From NCBI GenBank assembly GCA_026770595.1, contig MU634714.1, positions 1 through 10,625 of the forward strand: 10,625 nucleotides of DNA, in the 5' to 3' direction. Position numbers and translations under genes: made by a program. The first letter of the stretch is position 1. Every line of letters starts with the position of its first letter. The DNA comes from Ochromonadaceae sp. CCMP2298. Lineage: Eukaryota > Sar > Synurophyceae > Ochromonadales > Ochromonadaceae. This document shows positions 1 through 7,700 of this stretch, one piece after another. Under the pieces are notes generated by a model. That model searched no databases, had not been told where the DNA came from, and saw only the letters and a program-made list of their open reading frames with translations.

Positions 1-33
1 CCAACCCCTGACTCAACCCCCATTCCCCAACAG

Positions 34-2918
34 TACGACGCACTCAGCGGGTTCTCCTGCCCCCCCTCACACATCATGTGGCCCTCCCGTGCACGACGAA
101 AGTTCCCCCAGCTCTCCAACAACGACATCAAGTACTGCCCAGTCTTCTACGAGGTAGGATCCCCCCCACCAAGTGTGCTGCCCTATCTTGTACCACAATG
201 ACAGCACCTTATCATGGAGCATGCACTGCTGTGTCTAATCTTCTCTACTCACCTTATACTCACCTCTTCGACCTCAGGGTACGCACGACGACGCCCGCAC
301 CAACCTGGCCGTCGCCCAGACTGCCGCCCTGGAAGGAGCCGCCGTGGCAAACTACTGCGAAGCCACAGCGCTGTTGAGCTCCACACTTGGGGGGCGAGTA
401 GAGGGGGCCACAGTGCGGGACGCAGTGTCAGGGGAGACCTTTAACATCCGCGCGAAGAGCGTGCTGCTCTGCGGGGGGCCCTTCACCGACACGCTGAGGG
501 TAACCCTTCATAATACCATAATAACCATTATATCCCTGATATATATAACATAATAACAATATAACCCACATAGGTGATGGAAGACCCCGACTGCAAGAGC
601 GCAGTCAACGGCGCCTCCGGCATCCACATCGTGCTGCCCGCCTACTTCGCGCCCTCCAACATCGGACTGGTGGATATGAGCACGTCGGATGGGCGATTTA
701 TGTTCTTCCTGCCCTGGTAGGTGTGGGGGAACTGCCCTGCTACCCTGCACCCTGCACCCTGCACTCTACATACACCCTTACTCGATTGCATACTCTTTAC
801 TCTACACCCACCACCCCACACTAACTCCACACTCCCCCGACTCACACCCCAAACCCACAGGAAGGGTCACGTGGTGGTGGGCACTACGGACTCCCCCGCT
901 ACGCCCACAATGCGCCCCATACCCGCTGAAGCGGTGAGAACTCATCACACTCATCACAAATACCATCACAAATACCATCATAAATACCATTCTAAAGGGT
1001 CCCTAAGAATCCATCCGACGAATATATTGCATCAATGTACTAATGTTTGTATCTCTCTCTACATCTCTACCCCCTTTCTGTCCCCTCTCTACCCCCTCTC
1101 TGCCCTTCCACTGCCTCTCTACACCCTCTCCGCTACACCTCTGCCCCTATCTCTACCCCCATTCTGCCCCTCAGGAGATAAAGTGGCTTCTGCACGAGGC
1201 CTCCAAGTACCTCTCCCCGGAACTGAAGTTACGCCGCCAGGACGTGCTCTCAGCCTGGTCAGGCATCCGCCCCCTCGCCCTAGACCCACACGCTTCCAGT
1301 ACCGCCGCCGCCTCACGTGATCATGTTATTTCCTACAACCCTGCCTCTGGGACGGTCTTCGTCTCCGGGGGGAAGTGGACAACTTTTAGAGAAATGTACG
1401 TACACTGTGTGTGTACTGTGTACTCTGTACTCTGTACTTTGTACTGTAATTGACTTGTGATTTACAATTCTAGCGGAATCCTCTCAACCCCACCCAACCC
1501 ACTAACCCTCTCAACCCCCCCAACCCCCCCACCCCCATCAGGGCCGAGGACGCCGTGGACAAGGTGCTGGCCACCAACCCCCTCCTAGGGGCCAAGACGC
1601 CCAAATGCCGCACACTACAGACCCACTTCATTGGGTACGTGTAATTCCCCTCCTCCCCTTCTTCCTTCCCTCCTTCTATACAAGTGTATATTTGCACCCC
1701 ACCCTAACCCCACCCCCATCACACCAACCCCCAACCCCTAACCAAACAACCCTCCAACCATATAACAATAAAACCCACCCTCTATAACCCACCATAACAA
1801 TATAACCCACCATATAACAGGTTTAAAGGCTATTCCGAGAACCTCACCATTCGCCTCATACAGCAGTACGACATGTCCGCAAGAGTGGCCGAGCACCTAG
1901 CCAGCGTCTACGGGGGGCGCGCAGAGGACGTGGTGAAGATCGCTAAAGAACTGAACGAGCAGAAAATAGCGAATGGTACGAATGGCGCAGGGAGCGGGAG
2001 TGGGGGGGCACTCATTGATGTGGAGGAAGACTACGATGAGAGCTTCGCAGGCGCCGAGGCTCTGCTGGTGCCTGGCTACCCCTTCATCGAGGCAGAGGTG
2101 GTGTTTGCTGCTCGATACGACTGGGCGGTGCGCGCAGAGGACGTGCTCGCGCGCCGCACACGGCTGGCCTTTCTCAACAAGGACGCGGCCGTGCGGGCGA
2201 TCCCCAAGGTGGTGCGCCTGATGGCTGGGGAGCTGGGGTGGAGCTTGGAGCAGCAGAAGGCAGAGATGCGGCGCTGCGCGGAGTACTTGAGGCACTTTGG
2301 GGGGTACGTATTAAGCCTATTATTTATCGTATTTGTGATATCTATATTATCTTATTTCTCGTACCCCTGTACCCCCTACCTTTCACCCCACCACACCACA
2401 CACCCCACCCCACAGCTCCAAGCCCCTGCAGGCAGACACCTCGGTGCGCCTTGCAACGCATGCAGATCTGCTGGATGTGTTCCGAAAAGCCAAGCCCTCA
2501 CAGGCCTCTGGGCTTACCAGGTAGGTGTCCGAATTACATAAAATACGTCTTTTTATCTTAAGTCCCTGGACCAAATCTGGACTTTTAACCTTGTTTACAT
2601 ATTCCCAGACTGGTCTTTCTGCAAATAACGTGCTTTCCTTTTATAGTTCTAACTATTTATTATCTAATTCGGACGCCTCTCAGGGACACGCTGAGACTGG
2701 CCGCAGAGATGCTCAACCACCCCCTGTCTGACGAGGAGGTGTCGGACTGCCTCCTCAGTGGCGGTGGTACTGGTGTGAGTGGGGATGCCGCCCACGTGCC
2801 CTTTGATGCCTTCGCTCTGTGGTGGAACAGCGAGCGACTGAATCCGGGTCTGACCGAGCTGATCGCCTCAAAGATGGCCACCCCACAGATCAAGGGCACA
2901 GGCGTGCTCTTCGGCTGA
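34..2918 (+). CDS. FAD-dependent glycerol-3-phosphate dehydrogenase, mitochondrial type (3' nine exons, 5' partial)
   Basis: The enzyme oxidises sn-glycerol 3-phosphate to dihydroxyacetone phosphate and passes electrons through FAD to quinone; in eukaryotes it sits on the mitochondrial inner membrane as half of the glycerol-phosphate shuttle (family knowledge). Exons I resolve: 34-153, 278-499, 574-716, 861-933, 1175-1395, 1542-1634, 1821-2303, 2416-2520, 2684-2918. All introns are GT-AG and the joined frame is open for 564 residues to TGA 2916-2918. Visible family motifs, numbered from the first visible codon: GTHDDARTNLA (about 41-51), GIHIVLP with its His near 132, WSGIRPL with Arg near 218, SRDH with Arg near 234, GGKWTTFREMAED with Lys near 253, and RRTRLAFLN in exon 7. 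The N-terminal FAD-binding GxGxxG region lies upstream of the window. Oddities are a Gly/Ser/Asp-rich insert near residues 340-370, and a C-terminal extension in the position of the animal EF-hands without a convincing calcium loop. It is the GUT2/GPD2/GlpD family; identity is firm, exon edges nearly so. Confidence 0.93.
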
Positions 2919-2961
2919 GGTACCTTTCATATGGTTCACATACATTCACTGATACATATAC

Positions 2962-3013
2962 AGCAGCAGTATAGCAGCAATTTAGCAGCAGTTTAGCAGC
3001 AGCATAGCAGCAG
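2962..3013. repeat. 11-bp tandem repeat, AGCAGCA-rich
   Basis: Four full copies and one partial copy of an 11-bp unit occur in a row: AGCAGCAGTAT, AGCAGCAATTT, AGCAGCAGTTT, AGCAGCAGCAT, AGCAGCAG. It starts 43 bp after the stop codon of the glycerol-3-phosphate dehydrogenase gene, so it probably lies in that gene's 3' UTR. It is a simple minisatellite; no function is implied. Confidence 0.85.
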
Positions 3014-3039
3014 TTCCTGTGAACAATTTGCACATGCAG

Positions 3040-3172
3040 GTAAGGTGTAACTGTGTAAAAAAGCATGTGCTAAAAAAGGGTGGTAGATTGTGCCAACGTC
3101 TGGCCAAAGCAAGGGAAAGAAGAATGGGTAAGGACAGTCTAAGGACAGTTTCCTATCCTTGCTTAATTTCAG
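3040..3172 (+). other. Possible untranslated-leader intron
   Basis: A strong donor, CAG|GTAAGG, begins at 3040 and a strong acceptor, TTTCAG, ends at 3172, with a branch-point-like TTAAT shortly before the acceptor. The 133-bp length fits the introns elsewhere in the window. If real, it would be in the 5' leader of the downstream repeat gene, because no open frame crosses it convincingly. The flanking sequence 3173-3353 has no recognisable coding content. Confidence 0.3.
3046..3058 (+). terminator. Candidate poly(A) signal, two TGTAA motifs
   Basis: TGTAA occurs at 3046-3050 and 3054-3058, about 130 bp after the dehydrogenase stop codon. TGTAA is the usual polyadenylation signal of chlorophyte algae (established knowledge). 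The motif is short and will occur by chance, and these copies also fall inside a possible intron (3040-3172), so the assignment is tentative. Confidence 0.35.
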
Positions 3173-3223
3173 TGGCTGCGCAAGATATCCGGAGTATGTT
3201 CCCAAGGGAATTTTGGCCGCGCC

Positions 3224-3249
3224 TTCTCCTTTCTCCTTTCTCCTTTCTC
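3224..3249 (+). repeat. CTCCTTT tandem pyrimidine tract
   Basis: A 7-bp unit (TTCTCCT/CTCCTTT) is repeated about 3.5 times in a strictly pyrimidine tract, 105 bp before the putative ATG of the repeat gene. It could be a pyrimidine-patch promoter element or a leader tract; the sequence does not decide. Confidence 0.5.
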
Positions 3250-3353
3250 TTTTCTCCATTCTCGGTTCTACTCTCGAATTCTAGAGCGTTCTATGCAGTT
3301 CATCGAAGCACACATAACTTCATCCATCGCCTCATCACTGGTCACTCTTCGTC

Positions 3354-4223
3354 ATGCCTCAGGCTTTGCAGTTGGATGTGATCTTGGACTGAGTGCGCGG
3401 CTTTCTGGGCACGAGCTGCGACGCGCAACTCCGCCTCGTCTCCAAAGACTGCAACACAGTGATGGAGAAGTGGGCGCGCGGGAAGTGCGATGTACAGGAT
3501 TACCTTTCCTCCACAGCGCTGTTTACCTTTGCGGTGAACGAGCTGAGAATGCCTGTCGCGGAGGACATTTGTGAACATGCGGCGCTTGGAGGCCACTTGG
3601 CACTCCTGCAGAGTTTCCAAGCAACTTCCCAATTGTATTGGACAGATAGTAATATCCGGTGGAATGAGGCTACTTGCAGTGCTGCTGCAGGGAATGGTCA
3701 CGTGCATGTGCTGCGGTGGCTACGGTCCCAAGATCCTCCATGCCATTGGGACCGAAAGACTTGCGATGCTGCTGCACAGCGCGGTCACGTGCATGCGCTG
3801 GAGTGGCTGCGGGTCCAGGACCCTCCTTGTCCTTGGGGCCCAGATACTTGCGGGTCTGCTGCATATGCTGGTCACTTGCATGTGCTGCAGTGGCTTCGAG
3901 CCCAGGACCCTCCTTGCCCTTTGGATAAATGGACTTGCGAGTGCGCTGCCTGGAGGGGTCACTTACCTGTACTGCAGTGGGTGCGAGCCCAGAATCCTCC
4001 TTGCCCTTGGGACCAAGAGACTTGCTGGTATGCTGCACAGGGTGGTCATTTGCCTGTGCTGCAGTGGCTGCGGGCCCAGGATCCTCCCTGCCCGTGGGAC
4101 GAAGGGACTTGCTGGTCTGCTGCACATAGGGGTAACTTAACAATGCTGAGGTGGCTGCGGGCCCAGGGTCCTCCTTGCCCGTGGGACGACGAAACGGCCA
4201 GCCAGTGGGGTCCCTTGCTGTGA
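3354..4223 (+). pseudogene. F-box-like / ankyrin-like repeat protein, probably disabled by in-frame TGA
   Basis: ATG at 3354 opens MPQALQLDVILD, then TGA at 3390-3392, then the same frame runs on as VRGFLGTSCDAQLRLVSKDC for 277 codons to TGA 4221-4223. Read through the stop, the start looks like an F-box-type helical N-terminus (LxLDVILDxVxGFLG...LRLVSKDC), which argues that the TGA is a nonsense mutation, not upstream untranslated sequence. The body has one degenerate unit (ICEHAALGGHLALLQ) and then six 29-residue units of the form TCxxAAxxGHLxVLQWLRAQDPPCPWDxx, an ankyrin-like family of alternating helices. F-box plus repeat proteins normally select substrates for ubiquitination, but that role is only inference here. 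No intron is visible. The last unit breaks off at DDET and ends in unrelated residues. If the TGA is respected, the first ATG in this frame is at 3462 (MEKWARGKC), giving a shorter protein of 253 residues. Standard code is in use elsewhere in the window, so a reassigned TGA is unlikely. Confidence 0.55.
3672..4193 (+). repeat. Six tandem 87-bp (29-residue) ankyrin-like repeat units
   Basis: Units begin at 3672, 3759, 3846, 3933, 4020 and 4107, each starting at a Thr-Cys pair and ending just before the next. Conserved positions are TC, AA, GH, LxWLRxQ, PPC and W. The canonical ankyrin unit is 33 residues, so these are a short variant. The DNA copies are similar enough to keep several wrong frames open on both strands, which explains the many spurious ORFs over this stretch. 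Confidence 0.85.
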
Positions 4224-4459
4224 ATATGCTGGATGCGTGGGTGGTGGAGCAGGTGGCAAGGCGCCACAGCTTACACGGGGAGTTGTCTGTCCTTACACGC
4301 GGGGACTTCACGCCGCTTTCATGGGTTTCATATGTTCATGTGTAGCTGGTAATGGCAGTACACGTAAGTACTTGTTCTCATGTGTGACAAGGGGACATTT
4401 GCACGAAGGAGACAGGCTGCAGGTGATCTGATCTAGCCTAGCTACCGCATCCCCCGTCT

Positions 4460-4469
4460 TGTAAATAAA
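4460..4469 (+). terminator. Candidate poly(A) signal, TGTAA overlapping AATAAA
   Basis: TGTAA at 4460-4464 overlaps AATAAA at 4464-4469, in sequence TGTAAATAAA, about 240 bp after the end of the repeat gene. Both the green-algal and the general eukaryotic poly(A) hexamer are satisfied. The 4224-4459 stretch before it holds a decayed repeat remnant and no recognisable gene. Confidence 0.45.
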
Positions 4470-4615
4470 CACGTCTGCGTGAAGCGCCCTTGTCTTATGC
4501 GATACAGAATAGTGTAGGCGTAGAAGGGGTGGATACGAGGCTGTGATGATAGGATGCACAGATCAGAATACATATGAGAGAGGAGTAACAGATCAAAATA
4601 CATAAAATACATAGG

Positions 4616-4620
4616 TTACA
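4616..4620 (-). terminator. Candidate poly(A) signal for the minus-strand gene
   Basis: TTACA on the plus strand is TGTAA on the minus strand, 83 bp past the minus-strand stop codon. The spacing is normal for a short 3' UTR. It faces the plus-strand signal at 4460, as expected for convergent genes. A five-base motif alone is weak evidence. Confidence 0.4.
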
Positions 4621-4702
4621 TAAGTTATAGTAGTATGTGGTGGAGGGTGTGTAGTGCCGAGTGGGTCTGCTGACGTGTAGTAGAGGGGTATGGGGTCAAT
4701 GT

Positions 4703-7700
4703 TCATCGACGCAGCGTCGGGCTGTGCGCAGCTCGAGGGGGGTCCAGGGGGGCTGTCATATCCAGCCCCAACCCCAGCGCCGCAACCCCGGCACCGCCCG
4801 CACCCTCAACTCTTGCACTGATCTCCGCAGCGTTGACATTCCCAGCATTCCCAGTAATCCCAGTAATCCCCACCCTGCTGCTGGCATCGCCCCTGGCCGA
4901 GCTGCGCGCCGTGAGCAGCCCGTCTCCCTCCCTGTCGGCCCTGTCTGCGCGAAGGATGCCGGGGAATCTCAACAAGCCTATACCTGCGCGTGCGCCTGTA
5001 CCCATGCCTGTGCCCGTGCCTGCACCCACACCTGGTGCGGCTATGCCCTCTGAGCCACTGTCGTGGTCCATCGCCAGTGAGTCGTGTGAGTCCTGACGCG
5101 GGATCCCAGGTGTGTCCATATAGGACAGCTCGCTTCCGTCCTCAGAGTCGCCCTCCATGATGTTCCCTGCCAAGTCCCCCTCCTCATCGTAACCCCCCCC
5201 ACCCCCGTGCAGGTGTGCCTCCAAGTCTGCCTCGTTGATCTGCAGTTTGCGGCGGTGCAGGATGCACTGCGGGTCTATGCCAGCGCGCATAATTATTTGC
5301 TCCACTGCCATGCGGGCGAGCACCAAAAGCGCCCAGGAGCTGTGCGAGAGCCCGAAGCGCGGGGGCCCGTAGTCGAAGGCGCGCATGACCGGCACATCCC
5401 CCTGCTGTGCGTCATCCCGGTCTACGAAGCTGTACCGGTGCCCCTCCCACTCCTCCTCCTCCTCTTCTAGGCGCGCTTGGAGGGGGGAGGCGGGATTGGA
5501 GGGCGCGGAGATGGGCCCACTCCCCCACCCGTCGTTGTCATCGTCTAACTCGCCAACGTCGGCCCTCTTGCTCCCAAACATGCCAAAAAACTTCCCCACG
5601 TAGCCGCCACTAGAGCGCACCGCGCCCCCCCCGGCCCCAGCACCCCCAGCACCATCTGATTTTCGGTACTCGTCCAGGTCGCTGCTCTTGCGCTTGCCCT
5701 TCTGGCGTGTGATCTTGCGAGTGGGTACGATGAATTCGTCGGGGTATGCGGGGCGCGGGCAGACGATGTTCAGCATGCCGATTATGGAGCGGAGGTAGGA
5801 CTGCAGGTCGGATCGGAGCAGGGTGCGGATCTGGGGTAGGAAGGGTGTGAGGGTGTGAGGGGTAGGGTTATTAGGGGATGTGAGTGATGTGAGGTGTATG
5901 AGGGATAGTAGGGATACGTCAGGGTGCAGGAATACAGGGTATAGAGGGTATACAGGGGATCAAGAAGTGCATGGGTGGAATACAAGGGCGCAATAATACA
6001 AAGTTACAGGGTGTAGGGGTACAGGGGAAGCAGGGACATCAGCCTCGCCCCCTGCGTCGCTCAGAGATTTTGATTTTCGTATTTGGCAGCACCGGCGCGT
6101 CGACTGTTTTAGCCGCAGCGACTAGCGAATGCTGTAATCTCATCAGCGCGGCGCGAGGGGCAAAGGAGGGGACAAGGTAAAGGCAGGTGCTGCGCAAGTC
6201 TCTCCACTATGGGCAGCAAAGATGGACAGAATGCATTTCCGCAGGAGTACAGGTGTATAGGTGTGCAGGTATACAAGGGTGCAGGTGTGCAGGAGTGCAG
6301 GTGTATAAGGTGTATAAGATGGTTCGACTGACCTTGGAGCTATCCATCGCCATCGTCTGCAGCAGCGCGGTCAGGTAGTACAGCAGGATCTCCTGTGTAC
6401 GTAGAGGGGACGCTGCCTGCTGCCTCTCCTCCTCGCTCAGGCCAGCAATGCCCCCCATGCCCCTCGGACCATCCACACTCTGTGACCCGTGGATGCCCTG
6501 TAGTGGCAGGTTAAACCTCTGTGCGGGGAATGACGCCTGTCCTTTCTTCACAAAGGGCGGCTTGACAAAGCCGTGCTCCGAGGCATGCATAGAGCGCGGA
6601 CTGTGCTGGGAAAAAGTGAACGCGCTTGGCCGCAGAGCCAGAGCAAGGCCCGCCAAGGGCAGCTGCAGCGGACTGAATGCCCTGCCCGACCTCGGGGTGG
6701 AAGCCCCCTCGTCTCGGGGCGAGGGCACGGTGAGCGGGGAGCCACCCTCTCTGGCAAAAGCACGGTCCCAGGGGGTGGCGGGGCGGGGGCTGGGGCTGGG
6801 GCCTGGACTGAAGGGGGGGGCACTTGGGGAGAAACTGGGAACGAATCCCGACCCAGCCGAGACTCCCGACCCAGCCGAGACTGACAGGGGAGTGGGGCGG
6901 GGGCGGGTGAATCGATTCAGAGACCTGGCGGAGGAGGGCGGGGAGCGGGGGGACGGGGGCACCATCTGCGACAGGCCGCCCAGGCCGGAGGGGGGCAACG
7001 AGATGTTGGACGAGCTGCCAAACAAACGCAGCTGTGACCTGCTGCTCCCGACCCTGCTCAAGGCGCCGGTCACGCCCCTGCTGGCGCCCATGACGGCGTT
7101 GGGGCCTACAGTTACGTGTGGGGAGCTGGCTATGTCCTCCAGCAGCGCAGAGACGCGCACCACGATACTCTGCGCCGGATGTCAGGGGGTCAGAGGTCAG
7201 GGGTCAAATGTCGGGAGGATAAGCGCAACTTAGAGCAGAGCAGAAAAACAACAGAAGAACAAAACAAAACAACAGCAGAACAACATCAGAGCCGCATAAA
7301 AACAGAATAATCAGGAGGCGAGCCTACCTCTATCGCGTCCTCCCAGTCCGGCTGCTTGACATACATGTCTCCGAATGGCTGCAGTTGCTTCAGCTGCATC
7401 AGACCCGCAGCCACGGGCCCCCCCACTATGACGGACAGCGTGGCCTGCTCCTCCTGGCTCTTGTGCCCGCGCACCATGGCCTGGGGTGGAATAATATGGG
7501 ATATGGGGGATGGGGGTTAAAGAATGACAGGTGTCAGATGGGTGTCGGGTGGCGGTTGGCAGAAGCGGGTGGGTCTGTGGGGCCGTGGGGGTTGCCGTCG
7601 AGTTAGTCATAACAATCTCAAGTCACCTTGGCGAGGTTGAGGCAGCGGTGCAGGTCGAATGTGAGCATGCCTTGCAAGTCGCGGGTGGCCTGGCGCACTG

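Noticed and set aside
721-1320. 199-codon plus-strand open frame
   Set aside because: It is mostly translated pyrimidine-rich intron; the conserved dehydrogenase residues are only recovered in the spliced frame.
3390-3392. TGA as a reassigned or selenocysteine codon
   Set aside because: TGA ends both the dehydrogenase and the large minus-strand gene in this window, and no recognisable SECIS structure was seen downstream.
3672-4193. Regularly spaced repeats that could suggest a CRISPR array
   Set aside because: The units are directly adjacent with no unique spacers and encode protein repeats.
3670-4311. 213-codon open frame on the minus strand and several plus-strand frames over the repeat array
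   Set aside because: These follow from the near-identical GC-rich 87-bp units; the 3393-4223 frame is the only one giving the ankyrin-like pattern and an F-box-like start.
4541-4674. GTGATGA followed by CTGA, a possible second C/D snoRNA on the plus strand
   Set aside because: The boxes are about 130 nt apart, no terminal stem flanks them and it is not in an intron.
6051-6154. The intron island as a tRNA or a hidden exon
   Set aside because: No T-arm GGTTCRANYCC or cloverleaf pairing is present, and the flanking exons already join in phase without it.
6448-7233. 261-codon open frame on the plus strand
   Set aside because: It is the antisense shadow of the Ser/Pro-rich exon 6333-7169. The minus-strand frame is bounded by good splice sites and keeps phase with its neighbours.
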